The notes under the pieces are model-generated. The model was given only the letters and a program-made list of their open reading frames with translations, searched no databases and had not been told where the DNA came from. This document shows positions 42,286-51,006 of a stretch of DNA of 64,000 nt, piece by piece. The translations under genes and the position numbers were made by a program. The first letter of the stretch is position 1. The number at the start of each line of letters is the position of its first letter. The stretch comes from Candidatus Thiothrix sulfatifontis (GTDB lineage: Bacteria; Pseudomonadota; Gammaproteobacteria; Thiotrichales; Thiotrichaceae). The stretch is taken from contig CP094685.1 of assembly GCA_022828425.1 (NCBI GenBank), positions 1,984,001-2,048,000 of the forward strand. Direction: 5' to 3'.

Positions 42286-42990
42286 ATGCACGTGCCACAC
42301 CACCAAGCCAAAGGTCATTGTTTGACCTGTAGTATTCGACCCATCACTATTTTTGCTACTTTAGATACGGCAGAGGTGGAACAGATTCAGGCGTTTCAGC
42401 CTGCCATTATCCAGTACGCGCCGGATGAAATTATCTACCATCAAGGGATGGAAGCACATCATGCCTTCACTTTACGTCGAGGTTTTGTCAAAATTGTCAA
42501 TACCTTGGCGGATGGACGTTCACACATTGTGCAATTGCTGCGTGATGGGGATTTTTTCGGGTTTGGTGGTTTGTCAGGCGTTGCTTACAAGCATTCGGCA
42601 ATCGCATTGAACAATGTGGAAGTTTGCCGCTTGCCACTGGCGGATTTGTTAAAGCTCAAACACACGCACCCTAAAATTGAAACCGAAATGACCAAACGCT
42701 GGCTGGAACGTTTGCATCGTGCGGAAAGCATGTTAGTGGAGCTTGGCGCGAAAAAAGCGGCCGAACGTTTGGCTTCGTTTTTATTGCGCTGGTGTGCGGG
42801 GAATTCACCGGATACGTGGGCAGTCTTGCCCTTGAATCGCGGTGAAATCGGTGAGTTATTGGGCGTGACAATTGAAACAGTCAGCCGTTTTTTTGCTGAC
42901 TGGAAACGCCAAGGGTTTATTGGTGAAGCTCGCGGCAACATCCAAATGCTGGATGCTGCCGGGCTACGTCAAGCGGTGGGTATTGAGTGA
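42286..42990 (+). CDS. Crp/Fnr-family transcriptional regulator (paralogue 1)
   Basis: 234 residues: an N-terminal CxxC, a cNMP-like sensor domain, a dimerisation helix, and a winged helix-turn-helix (GEIGELLGVTIETVSRFFADWKRQG). The recognition helix ETVSR has the E--SR residues FNR uses on TTGAT-N4-ATCAA sites. Of the four FNR cluster cysteines, C20 and C23 correspond to C12 and C15, C122 to C114 (the same 99-residue spacing), but the C29 position is T21. The start is ATG 42286 with AAGGG close by; GTG 42292 has a better-spaced site, so the exact N-terminus is open. Confidence 0.9.
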   Translation: MHVPHHQAKGHCLTCSIRPITIFATLDTAEVEQIQAFQPAIIQYAPDEIIYHQGMEAHHAFTLRRGFVKIVNTLADGRSHIVQLLRDGDFFGFGGLSGVAYKHSAIALNNVEVCRLPLADLLKLKHTHPKIETEMTKRWLERLHRAESMLVELGAKKAAERLASFLLRWCAGNSPDTWAVLPLNRGEIGELLGVTIETVSRFFADWKRQGFIGEARGNIQMLDAAGLRQAVGIE

Positions 42991-42993
42991 TAA

Positions 42994-44199
42994 TTATGCT
43001 GTTAGCAGCGCTGGCTGTGGCTTATTCAGCAACTTGCCATTCAGGTGCAACATTGTCCATAAGGTTTGGACTTGCAGCACCACCAACGGCACGAGCAGGA
43101 AGAAATATGCCAGTGAATTCTTTTCCAACAAGCCGGTACCGACCAGCCCAACGTGGATAAAGAAAAATCCCATCACATAGCCTGCCACGCCCGGACAAAT
43201 CAGCGCAAATGACCCCGCACTCTTTTCTTTGCCGTGTACGTAAGCGTCAAAATAGCCCAGTTTCCGCATCACTGCATAACCGAGCACTGCAAACAGAATT
43301 TGCACGCTGAGCAATACGGTCAACAGCCCAAGGCTTTCAATCGGTTCAATGTGCAAGCCAAAGTTATGGTGCATCGCCATTGACAAGCGATACAACGCAA
43401 TGCCGCTGACCGTGATGATCGGGATAATGATCCACAACGATACCGACGCTTCGCGATCAATGCCGTGTTCCAACATGGAACGAAAACCTAAAATCAATTT
43501 GGTAACGGCCAATAAGCCTGCGGTGCTAATGAATAGCAATGACAGCACCAAACCAATACCAGACGTCAACGGTACTGTGCTCATGGCAGCAGCGGCTGAA
43601 AAACCCACCCCAACCATGCCGAATGCGAAAATAGCTAACATCTGGCTCAAATTATTATTACGGCTGCAATCAAAATGCCCCGTGACCAACACGCGGCTCA
43701 TGAATTCAATGAAAATACGCGCCGCAAACCAGCCTGCAATACCGAATGCTACAATTGCCAGCGGAAACAGGTATTCCACCACGCTCCACAATCCCGGCAC
43801 AAACAGCGCACCCGCAATGAAACCGACATTAATTGTCATCGCAAACGTGAGCGGGATTGCCATCAATTGCACTTCCGAGTTGCTTTTAAGCAACTTCTGA
43901 AACGTCTCGGTGCGGCGGAAGTAGCGGTATTCGTTCACATTCCATACCAGTAAGCGCACGTGCAGCACCGTAAACACGACGGTTCCCACTAGCGCTACCG
44001 CCACCAATAATTGCAGCATGGGGTTGTTGCCATGCAGCACTGCTTGCAGCGATTCCCATGTCGGTATTGGCGTGCCTGGGTGCGGCGTCATGAACATCAG
44101 GTACATAAAAAAGGTAACAACTGCACCGCCTGCACCCAATGCCGATAAAAAATACAAGGGGGAATACGATTCCCCTAATTTGTGTCGTAAGTTAAACAT
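42994..44199 (-). CDS. Ten-helix integral membrane protein, TsoY/TDT-like
   Basis: 401 residues with about ten transmembrane helices. From memory it resembles the TsoY family of (seleno)proteins, distantly like TehA/SLAC1 (TDT) channels: FNLRHKLGESYSPLYFLSALGAGG at the start, TINVGFIAGALFVPGLWS in the middle, and ALICPGVAGYVMGFFF near the end. C335 (codon 43195-43197, TGT) may be where other members have selenocysteine; I could not check this. It is convergent with the FNR-like gene. Substrate unknown. Confidence 0.6.
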   Translation of the reverse strand: MFNLRHKLGESYSPLYFLSALGAGGAVVTFFMYLMFMTPHPGTPIPTWESLQAVLHGNNPMLQLLVAVALVGTVVFTVLHVRLLVWNVNEYRYFRRTETFQKLLKSNSEVQLMAIPLTFAMTINVGFIAGALFVPGLWSVVEYLFPLAIVAFGIAGWFAARIFIEFMSRVLVTGHFDCSRNNNLSQMLAIFAFGMVGVGFSAAAAMSTVPLTSGIGLVLSLLFISTAGLLAVTKLILGFRSMLEHGIDREASVSLWIIIPIITVSGIALYRLSMAMHHNFGLHIEPIESLGLLTVLLSVQILFAVLGYAVMRKLGYFDAYVHGKEKSAGSFALICPGVAGYVMGFFFIHVGLVGTGLLEKNSLAYFFLLVPLVVLQVQTLWTMLHLNGKLLNKPQPALLTA

Positions 44200-44384
44200 A
44201 AGAATATCTCCTGTTAAAAAGTTAATATGTGATTATATTATTAATTACTAATGCAAATTGTTTTGCGAAACCACAAAGTTCAGCGCCGTTTCTGATTAAA
44301 CTTCCATCAAATTTAGAAATATCAAAGTAAAACACTCGGAAAATACGCATTCTGGTGATCTGATCAACGTTATTGAGAATTCTC

Positions 44385-44660
44385 ATGCTGAGTAAAATTG
44401 CTATCCTCGAAGGCAGTACTTTGTTGCTGCTGTTATTTTTGGCGGTTCCTGCCAAGCGTCTGTTTGGCTACCCCGAAGCGGTCACGTTGATGGGGTCGAT
44501 TCACGGTGCGGCTTTTATTGCTTATGTGGTGACATTGGTTGCTTTTTTTGTGGGTAAACATTTGAATATCAAACAGTTGGGCTTGGGCTTATTTGCGGCT
44601 TTCATCCCGTTTGGCAGTTTCGTGTTTGAACACAAAGTATTAAAACCGCGTCAGCTTTGA
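44385..44660 (+). CDS. DUF3817 small membrane protein
   Basis: 91 residues with three hydrophobic segments (LEGSTLLLLLFLAVPAKRLFGYPEAV, SIHGAAFIAYVVTLVAFFVGK, LGLFAAFIPFGSFVFEHKVL). The EG-P-GS-HG pattern marks the DUF3817 family. The ATG at 44385 is preferred over an upstream TTG at 44373. Divergent from the ten-helix protein gene. Confidence 0.8.
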   Translation: MLSKIAILEGSTLLLLLFLAVPAKRLFGYPEAVTLMGSIHGAAFIAYVVTLVAFFVGKHLNIKQLGLGLFAAFIPFGSFVFEHKVLKPRQL

Positions 44661-44741
44661 TGTGAATTGCGGAATTTCAATCGGCAAGCCCGCTTTCTTA
44701 TGCTATAAGTCGCAACTTAGTTGCAAGTTAAGGATAAGCAA

Positions 44742-46067
44742 ATGAAAGCAAATATCGCATTGGGTGTATTGCTGGCATCCGGTAATGTGCTGGCACTGGA
44801 AGTTGAACCGCTGTTGTATGTCGATTCGGTGATTTACGGCGATTCGGAAGGTGGTAATGCCGGAAGTTATGCCGGAGAAGCACTGGGTATTTACAACGTT
44901 CACAGTGACGGCGCGGGTGGGCATGAAGGCCATTCACACGGCGGATTGGAGCAGGGCGCACACATCCGCAGCATCGAAGCGGGGTTGGATTGGCAAGCCA
45001 ACGATAAACTCGACGGGCGCGTCAAGGGTGTAATTTTACCCGAAGATGGCGAAGTGGAACTGGAAGAAGCATGGGCGCGTTATCGCTTGCCTGCGAACAC
45101 CAGCGTCAAAGCAGGCAAGCTGCTGAGCGCCTTCGGTGCGAACAATATTCACCCGCACGAATCCGAATTCGTGCAGCAAAATTTGCCGGTGCAAATGTTG
45201 CTGGATGGCGGTTTGATTGAAGAAGGCGTGCAACTCGAATGGCAGCCGGAAATTGCCGGAACGCACTTGAGAACCGGCATAGAATTATTGGACGGCGGCA
45301 ATCGTGGCGTTGCGGCGCAAGAAGATAGCGTTACCGGCTATCAAACCAGCAAAGGCGGCACCGCCAACATTGCTTATCCCGAACAGCCTGATTTCCCGCA
45401 AGTCAGCCATGTCTACGTTAAAGCTGAGAAAGAGCTGGGTGAAAAACATGCCATCAGCGGCGGTGGGTCTTACCTGCAATCCCGCCAGCACCAAGAATTG
45501 CATCAATATCACCCCGGCATCAATGATGCGGATCACGGTTTGAGCGGCGAAGCCACTTTGTTGAGCACTAGTGCTGGGTATGCACACAACGCGGGCAAGG
45601 TGAGCAACGTGGGCAATTTCAACGTGGCAGCCGAATATTTATACCAGAATAAGGATTTGACTCTGACTTTCCACGAAGATAAACCCAATCTGGTTGGGCA
45701 GCCACGCGATTTGCACGTTGACGGTTATTCGGTGCAAGGCCGCTACCAAATAGCCCCAAAATGGCAGGTAGGTTTGCGCCACGAACGTGTCGGTGGTAAA
45801 CATGAGGCACGTCGCCCCAGTGCGCCGCCGTTTCCAACGCAAACCAGCTATTTCAATGACATGAAGCGTAATACCGTCGCGGTTACTTGGCAGCCCGCGA
45901 AGCAGCATCAACTGCGTTTGGAAGTAGCTCACAACAATTTTGATATTGGTGAGGACACTAATGGCGACGGACGCAGTGAAGCCGTGAACAAAACGTTTGA
46001 CCAACTCATGCTGCAATACCAGTGGAGTCTGGATAGCGGGCATGACGGCGAACACCATGATCACTAA
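44742..46067 (+). CDS. Histidine-rich outer-membrane porin-like protein
   Basis: 441 residues with a signal peptide (ANIALGVLLASGNVLA, then LEVEPLL). Alternating strands with porin-like features (AGLDWQANDKLDGRVKGV, ELEEAWARYRLP, GYSVQGRYQIAPKWQVGLRHERVG, LMLQYQWSLD). It carries His clusters early (GGHEGHSHGG) and at the very end (SGHDGEHHDH). AAGGA lies 7 bp before the ATG. It may bind divalent metals or copper, as the first barrel in this region also has His-rich parts. It starts a run of four plus-strand genes. Confidence 0.8.
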   Translation: MKANIALGVLLASGNVLALEVEPLLYVDSVIYGDSEGGNAGSYAGEALGIYNVHSDGAGGHEGHSHGGLEQGAHIRSIEAGLDWQANDKLDGRVKGVILPEDGEVELEEAWARYRLPANTSVKAGKLLSAFGANNIHPHESEFVQQNLPVQMLLDGGLIEEGVQLEWQPEIAGTHLRTGIELLDGGNRGVAAQEDSVTGYQTSKGGTANIAYPEQPDFPQVSHVYVKAEKELGEKHAISGGGSYLQSRQHQELHQYHPGINDADHGLSGEATLLSTSAGYAHNAGKVSNVGNFNVAAEYLYQNKDLTLTFHEDKPNLVGQPRDLHVDGYSVQGRYQIAPKWQVGLRHERVGGKHEARRPSAPPFPTQTSYFNDMKRNTVAVTWQPAKQHQLRLEVAHNNFDIGEDTNGDGRSEAVNKTFDQLMLQYQWSLDSGHDGEHHDH

Positions 46068-46092
46068 CCCCCAATAAACCTGAGAGGCTTTT

Positions 46093-46560
46093 ATGTTGAA
46101 AAAATTGTTATTACTCGCATTGTTGTGCTTGGGCTTGAACGCTGCCGTGTTTGCGGCTGAACTGAAAGTCGGCGACAGTTTGCCCGCGATTACGCTGAAA
46201 GATCAGCACGATAAACCCGTCACGGTTGCACCTGATGCACAAACGCTGTTGTTTACGATTGAAAAACCGGCGTCTGATTTGGTCAACGATTATTTGAAAC
46301 AGCAAACCCCCGATTTCCTGACCAGCAAGCAGGCGTATTTTTTGGCGGATATTAGCGGTATGCCCAGCATGATCACTAAAATGTTTGCGATTCCGAAAAT
46401 GCAGGAACGCCCTTACACGATTGTGTTGGGGTATGCGGCGGAAGATTTAGCTTTTATGCCGCGTCAGAAAGATCACGTTACCGTGGTTAAGGTCAAGTCA
46501 GGCAAAGTCGACAATATTCTGTTCGTGAAGGATGAAGCAGGTTTGGCCGACAATTTTTGA
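46093..46560 (+). CDS. Periplasmic thioredoxin-fold protein without CXXC
   Basis: 155 residues: signal peptide MLKKLLLLALLCLGLNAAVFA, then LKVGDSLPAITLKDQHDKPVTV, an AhpC/YtfJ-like start. There is no CXXC, so it is not a normal disulfide enzyme. It lies 25 bp after the His-rich barrel and is probably co-transcribed. Its 3' end contains AGTCGACAATATT (46506-46518), which resembles the sucB/pckA operator. Confidence 0.7.
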   Translation: MLKKLLLLALLCLGLNAAVFAAELKVGDSLPAITLKDQHDKPVTVAPDAQTLLFTIEKPASDLVNDYLKQQTPDFLTSKQAYFLADISGMPSMITKMFAIPKMQERPYTIVLGYAAEDLAFMPRQKDHVTVVKVKSGKVDNILFVKDEAGLADNF

Positions 46561-46645
46561 TTTTTTTCAATGCGTGGATGTAAGGGTTTAGGCAGTTTGT
46601 CCGACGTGTTTTAGGTTATTATTTTATAAGTATGAAGGTGTTGAT

Positions 46646-47305
46646 ATGAATAAGTATCTCGTAATGGTAAGTTTAGCGGCGTTGCTGTCGGCTTGTGGCG
46701 AAAAAGCAGAAAAGGCGGCTGAAGCACCTGCTGCTATGCCTGCTCAGCAAACCGAAACCGCCGCTGCAACCCAGGCTGTTCCCGCAGCGTCTGCTGCACC
46801 GGCTGTTGATAAAGCGGCTTTGGTAGAGTCGGCGAAAGGCGCGGTGCAGTCCCTAGCAGGTACCCTCAAAGGCGAACTCGAAGCAGCGATGAAAGCCGGT
46901 GGTCCGGTAGCATCCATGAGCATCTGCCAAGAACGCGCTCCGGCGATTGCTAAAGCGGTTTCGGCTGAAAAAGGCGTAGAAATTACCCGCGTCAGCTTGA
47001 AAAACCGCAACCCAGTGATGGGTCAAGCAAATGAATGGCAAACAGCGGTGTTGAATGATTTTGAAGCGAAAAAAGCGGCAGGTGAAGACCCCGCAACGCT
47101 TGCTCATGCTGAAATTGTGAACAATGAGTTCCGTTTTATGAAAGCGATTCCGACGGCTGCTAATTGCTTGCAATGCCACGGTACTGAAATCAGCCCAGCG
47201 GTTAGCGCGAAGTTGACTGAACTGTACCCGCAAGACAAAGCGGTTGGGTATAAAGAAGGCGATTTACGTGGTGCTTTTGTTGTTGTGAAAAATCTCGCCC
47301 CATAA
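46646..47305 (+). CDS. Tll0287-like c-type heme lipoprotein
   Basis: 219 residues: lipobox LLSACGEK (C17), an Ala/Pro-rich linker (about 20-55), then a PF11845 (DUF3365/Tll0287-like) domain with a single CLQCH heme site (174-178). These are PAS-fold heme sensors or electron carriers in the periplasm. It lies 85 bp after the thioredoxin-fold gene and before the second FNR-like gene, so a link to redox state is plausible. Confidence 0.85.
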   Translation: MNKYLVMVSLAALLSACGEKAEKAAEAPAAMPAQQTETAAATQAVPAASAAPAVDKAALVESAKGAVQSLAGTLKGELEAAMKAGGPVASMSICQERAPAIAKAVSAEKGVEITRVSLKNRNPVMGQANEWQTAVLNDFEAKKAAGEDPATLAHAEIVNNEFRFMKAIPTAANCLQCHGTEISPAVSAKLTELYPQDKAVGYKEGDLRGAFVVVKNLAP

Positions 47306-47391
47306 TGCGGGCTGCTTGCCATGCCCTCTCCATACACTTAAAGTATAAGGTTAATATGCCGTTGCACCAGCGGTAAAACTAAGGAGAGGGT

Positions 47392-48096
47392 ATGTCAAAT
47401 ATTAAGGGTAGGGGACACTGCCAATCCTGCCAAATTCGGCATTTGAGTATTTTTGCTCAATTGCCGATGGATAAGCTCATTGAAATACAGGCATTTCAGC
47501 CGTCTGTGGTCAACTATGCTGCCGATGAAACCGTTTATTATCAGGGCGATCATTCCCTTACCGCTTTTACGTTGCGCAAAGGCTTGGTGAAACTGATTAA
47601 AACCCTTCCCAACGGGCGCACCCAGATTGTACGTGTGTTGCGCACGGGCGATTTGTTTGGTTTCGACGGTTTTGCCGGAGAAGCTTATAATCATACCGCC
47701 ATTCCCCTTAATGATATTGAAGTGTGCCGTTTGCCGTTAGCGGAATTGTCTGCGTTAAAAAAACAAAATCCTGAAATCGAAAACACCATGATGAAACGTT
47801 GGATTCAGCATTTGCGTGAAGCCGAAGACATGATGTTAGAATTGGGTGCTAAAAAAGCGGCTGAACGTCTGGCTTCTTTCCTGATTCGTTGGTGTGAAAA
47901 TAGCAATGGTGGCTGGGTGGCTTTATCCTTGTCCCGCGCCGAAATAGGCGAACTCTTGGGCTTGACCATTGAGACCGTGAGCCGTTTTCTGTCTGATTGG
48001 AAGCGTCAAGGGTTTCTGAACGAACAACGCGGTAGTATTCAACTTGAAAATGTCGATGGCCTGCGCAAAGCAGTCTGCTCTAATGGGAGTTGTTAG
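47392..48096 (+). CDS. Crp/Fnr-family transcriptional regulator (paralogue 2)
   Basis: 234 residues, a clear paralogue of the protein at 42286 along the whole length (shared IQAFQP, FTLRRG/FTLRKG, ELGAKKAAERLASFL). Cysteines match FNR C20, C23 and C122 at C10, C13 and C112, again with 99 residues between the last two; the C29 position is S19. The helix-turn-helix has TIETVSRFLSDWKRQG. GGAGAGGG precedes the start. The next gene, bpt, begins 4 bp after it. Confidence 0.92.
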   Translation: MSNIKGRGHCQSCQIRHLSIFAQLPMDKLIEIQAFQPSVVNYAADETVYYQGDHSLTAFTLRKGLVKLIKTLPNGRTQIVRVLRTGDLFGFDGFAGEAYNHTAIPLNDIEVCRLPLAELSALKKQNPEIENTMMKRWIQHLREAEDMMLELGAKKAAERLASFLIRWCENSNGGWVALSLSRAEIGELLGLTIETVSRFLSDWKRQGFLNEQRGSIQLENVDGLRKAVCSNGSC

Positions 48097-48099
48097 CAC

Positions 48100-48831
48100 A
48101 TGAATCGGATGTCAGCAGAAGCCAGTCTCAATTTATACATCACTGCTGTGCATCCTTGCCCGTATTTGCCTGATCATCAGGCGGTGAATTTGTTGGTCGA
48201 CCCGTGTTACAACATGACGTCGGAATTGTACGGGCGTTTATTGGACAGCGGTTTTCGGCGCAGCGGCGGTGATGTTTACCGCCCACATTGTCGGCATTGC
48301 AGCGCCTGCACCTCTAGCCGGATTCCAGTAAGCAACTTCAAACCTAACCGTTCCCAGCGTCGCAATTGGAAACGCAACCAAGATTTACGCATAGTGGTGA
48401 ACCGTAACGGTTTTAAGCACGAATACGCTGCTTTGTACCGGGATTATATCCAGCAGCGCCACGCAGGTGGGGGCATGGATACCGATAGCATGGATACGTT
48501 TGCCGGATTTTTGCTGACGCGGTGGTGCAACACCTTGTTGGTTGAGTTCTGGGAACAACAGCAGTTACTGGCGGTAGCGGCTGTTGATGAGTTAAGCAAC
48601 GGTTTGTCATCGGTTTATACCTTTTTCGAGCCGTCTGCGGGTGAAGCACGCGGCTTGGGCACTTTTGCGGTGCTGTGGCAAATTGAGCAAGCGCGTCAAT
48701 GCGGTCTGGCATTTGTATACCCCGGCTATTGGATAGCAGAATCGCCTAAAATGCGCTACAAAATTAATTTTCAACCCATCGAAGGTTTGGTTAATGGCAT
48801 CTGGACGCCGTTAGCGGCTGATCAGGCCTAA
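48100..48831 (+). CDS. bpt: Aspartate/glutamate leucyltransferase
   Basis: 243 residues of the ATE/Bpt family. It adds Leu to N-terminal Asp or Glu for N-end-rule degradation by ClpAP. Motifs: HPCPYLPDHQAVNLLVDP, YRPHCRHCSACTSSRIPV, FKPNRSQRRNWKRN, and the C-terminal FVYPGYWIAESPKMRYKINFQPIE. It follows the second FNR-like gene by 3 bp. In many gammaproteobacteria it lies near aat, clpA or infA; none is here. Confidence 0.95.
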   Translation: MNRMSAEASLNLYITAVHPCPYLPDHQAVNLLVDPCYNMTSELYGRLLDSGFRRSGGDVYRPHCRHCSACTSSRIPVSNFKPNRSQRRNWKRNQDLRIVVNRNGFKHEYAALYRDYIQQRHAGGGMDTDSMDTFAGFLLTRWCNTLLVEFWEQQQLLAVAAVDELSNGLSSVYTFFEPSAGEARGLGTFAVLWQIEQARQCGLAFVYPGYWIAESPKMRYKINFQPIEGLVNGIWTPLAADQA

Positions 48832-48937
48832 CTGATCAATCATTGTTTTCTGTTCATCTTTGGTTCATTGGCTTATGTTTATCATACATAAATTTTATGA
48901 TAACTTACTGTTATTGGTGGGTCACAGGAAACAGACG

Positions 48938-49297
48938 ATGATTAAGACATTTACCCTAAAAGCCATTGATCATGATCAGGCAACCCCGGAAAGTGGTCTA
49001 ATCGCTTGGCACGTTGTCGATGAAAATAATCGCAAACGCATTGTGAAAGCGACAACCGAATTAAGCCGTCAAGGTTTCATTAAAACCGTTCGACCGCATC
49101 ACGACCGCGAAATGCCGTTAGTCGAATTGCTTTCTTATTACGTCGAAGGTGAAAGTTTTCGCATCGACTTTGGCATGTTTAACGAAACGTTTGGTTATAC
49201 GCCGCGTGAAGTCTTTGCTGCTTCGCAATCACAATCAGAAAGTGCCAGCAGTCGCATGAAACAGGGCATTCGCCAACTGTTCCACGTACCGTATTGA
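48938..49297 (+). CDS. Conserved hypothetical protein
   Basis: 119 residues, soluble, starting MIKTFTLKAIDHDQATP. AGGAAA lies 7 bp before the ATG, which is why the longer frame from 48860 is rejected. Contains FRIDFGMFNETFGYTPREVF and a basic tail. No family recognised. Ends at a strong terminator. Confidence 0.7.
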   Translation: MIKTFTLKAIDHDQATPESGLIAWHVVDENNRKRIVKATTELSRQGFIKTVRPHHDREMPLVELLSYYVEGESFRIDFGMFNETFGYTPREVFAASQSQSESASSRMKQGIRQLFHVPY

Positions 49298-49325
49298 AAA
49301 AAGGCGCTTATTGCGCCCTTTTTGT
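49297..49325. terminator. Bidirectional terminator, 48938 gene / purH
   Basis: A-rich arm with GGCGC, loop TTATT, GCGCC and T-run on plus; on the minus strand the same stem is followed by TTTTTT. It closes two convergent genes. Confidence 0.85.
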
Positions 49326-49344
49326 GGTAACTACTCAGTAGCTA

Positions 49345-50931
49345 TTAGTGCCTAAAGTGGCGCATTCCGGTGAACACCATCGCCATGCCGTGTTCATTCG
49401 CGGCGGCAATGACTTCTTCATCACGCACGGAACCACCCGGTTGAATCACCGCTTTGATACCTGCGGCGGCGGCGCTGTCGATACCATCGCGGAATGGGAA
49501 GAATGCATCCGACGCCATTACGGAACCCGGCACAACCAGACCCGCGTGTTCCGCTTTGATGCCTGCAATCCGTGCTGAATTGATACGACTCATTTGACCC
49601 GCGCCCACGCCAATCGTCATATTGCCTTTCGCATACACAATTGCGTTGGATTTGACGAATTTAGCAACCTTCCAAGCAAATTGCAGGTCGAGCAACTCGG
49701 CATCCGTTGGTTGGCGCGTAGACATGACTTTCAGCTCATCCAGCAGCGCAATGTCAGCCGTTTGCACCAGCAAGCCACCATTCACCCGTTTGAAGTCCAA
49801 GCGATTGGGAACGTCTTCACCCCACATGTCCACGGTCAATAAGCGCACATTTTTCTTCGCGGCGACCACCGCAACCGCTTCAGGCGAAACCCCTGGTGCG
49901 ATAATGACTTCCACAAACTGACGCTCGACGATGACTTTTGCGGTTTCACCATCCAGCGGTTGGTTGAATGCAATAATGCCGCCGAACGCGGATTCAGGGT
50001 CAGTGCTGTAAGCGCGGTTGTAAGCTTCCAGCAAATTCGCGCCGATGGCAACGCCGCACGGGTTAGCGTGCTTGACGATAACGCAAGCCGGTGCGCCGTC
50101 GAATTGCTTGACGCATTCGAGCGCGGCATCAGTGTCGGCGATATTGTTGTAAGACAATTCCTTGCCTTGAATCTGGACAGCGGTGGCAATGCTGCCTTGT
50201 GGAGCGTTGTATTCCGCGTAAAACGCGCCCGCTTGATGGCTATTTTCACCGTAACGGCAATCTTGCTTTTTCTCGACTTGCAGGCTGAAAGTGCGCGGGA
50301 ATGTCGCGGGTGCTGCATGACTGGCTTCGCCAACCCGTGCGCCGAAATAGTTGGCAATCATGCCGTCGTAACGTGCGGTGTGTTCAAACGCTTTAATCGC
50401 CAAATCAAAACGGGTAGCAGGGGTGATGCAGCCTGCGCTGGCTTCCATTTCCGCCTGAATACGCGCGTAATCGCCGGGTTCCGTGACGATAGTCACGTGT
50501 GCGTGGTTCTTCGCACTGGCGCGTACCATCGTGGGGCCGCCGATGTCGATGTTTTCAACCGCGTCTGCAAAGCTGCAACCGGGTTTGGAAACGGTGGCTT
50601 CAAATGGGTAGAGATTCACCACAATCAGGTCGATACGCCCGATGTTGTGCTCTGCCATGACCGCATCATCTTGTCCGCGACGTGCCAAAATGCCGCCGTG
50701 AATTTTCGGGTGCAGGGTTTTCACGCGCCCATCCATCATTTCCGGGAAGCCGGTGTAGTCGGACACTTCGGTGACGGGTACGCCATTATCCGCCAGCAGC
50801 TTGGCAGTGCCACCCGTGGAGAGTAAATGTACGCCTTGGCTGTGCAGGAACTGGGCAAATTCCAGCACGCCGGATTTGTCGGAAACGCTCAGCAAAGCGC
50901 GGGTGACAGGCAAGTTAGAGGCAGTCGTCAT
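49345..50931 (-). CDS. purH: Bifunctional AICAR transformylase/IMP cyclohydrolase
   Basis: 528 residues, as in E. coli (529). It carries out the last two steps of IMP synthesis. The N-terminal cyclohydrolase has [27 protein letters not shown] and [14 protein letters not shown]. The transformylase domain has the active [11 protein letters not shown], and [12 protein letters not shown] follows. The ATG at 50931 has AGGA about 10 bp upstream; an upstream frame to 50991 is less likely. Next to it on the same strand lies the large heptad-repeat gene. Confidence 0.97.
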   Translation of the reverse strand: MTTASNLPVTRALLSVSDKSGVLEFAQFLHSQGVHLLSTGGTAKLLADNGVPVTEVSDYTGFPEMMDGRVKTLHPKIHGGILARRGQDDAVMAEHNIGRIDLIVVNLYPFEATVSKPGCSFADAVENIDIGGPTMVRASAKNHAHVTIVTEPGDYARIQAEMEASAGCITPATRFDLAIKAFEHTARYDGMIANYFGARVGEASHAAPATFPRTFSLQVEKKQDCRYGENSHQAGAFYAEYNAPQGSIATAVQIQGKELSYNNIADTDAALECVKQFDGAPACVIVKHANPCGVAIGANLLEAYNRAYSTDPESAFGGIIAFNQPLDGETAKVIVERQFVEVIIAPGVSPEAVAVVAAKKNVRLLTVDMWGEDVPNRLDFKRVNGGLLVQTADIALLDELKVMSTRQPTDAELLDLQFAWKVAKFVKSNAIVYAKGNMTIGVGAGQMSRINSARIAGIKAEHAGLVVPGSVMASDAFFPFRDGIDSAAAAGIKAVIQPGGSVRDEEVIAAANEHGMAMVFTGMRHFRH

Positions 50932-51006
50932 CGTGTTTGAATCCTGAGGCGAAAAACACAGTATTCTATGCCGTGGGGTGATTTGCTGCAATGCCGTATG
51001 CGTTGG

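Noticed and set aside
44355-44367. FNR-box-like GTGATCTGATCAA upstream of the DUF3817 gene
   Set aside because: The spacer is 3 rather than 4 and one half is imperfect, so it is not a proper TTGAT-N4-ATCAA site.
44222-44455. Minus-strand ORF of 77 codons in the divergent intergenic region
   Set aside because: It overlaps the DUF3817 start, has no ribosome site and shows no family features.
48815-48845. TGATCAG / CTGATCA inverted repeat at the end of bpt as a regulator site
   Set aside because: Short, partly coding and without a promoter context; probably a weak hairpin or chance.
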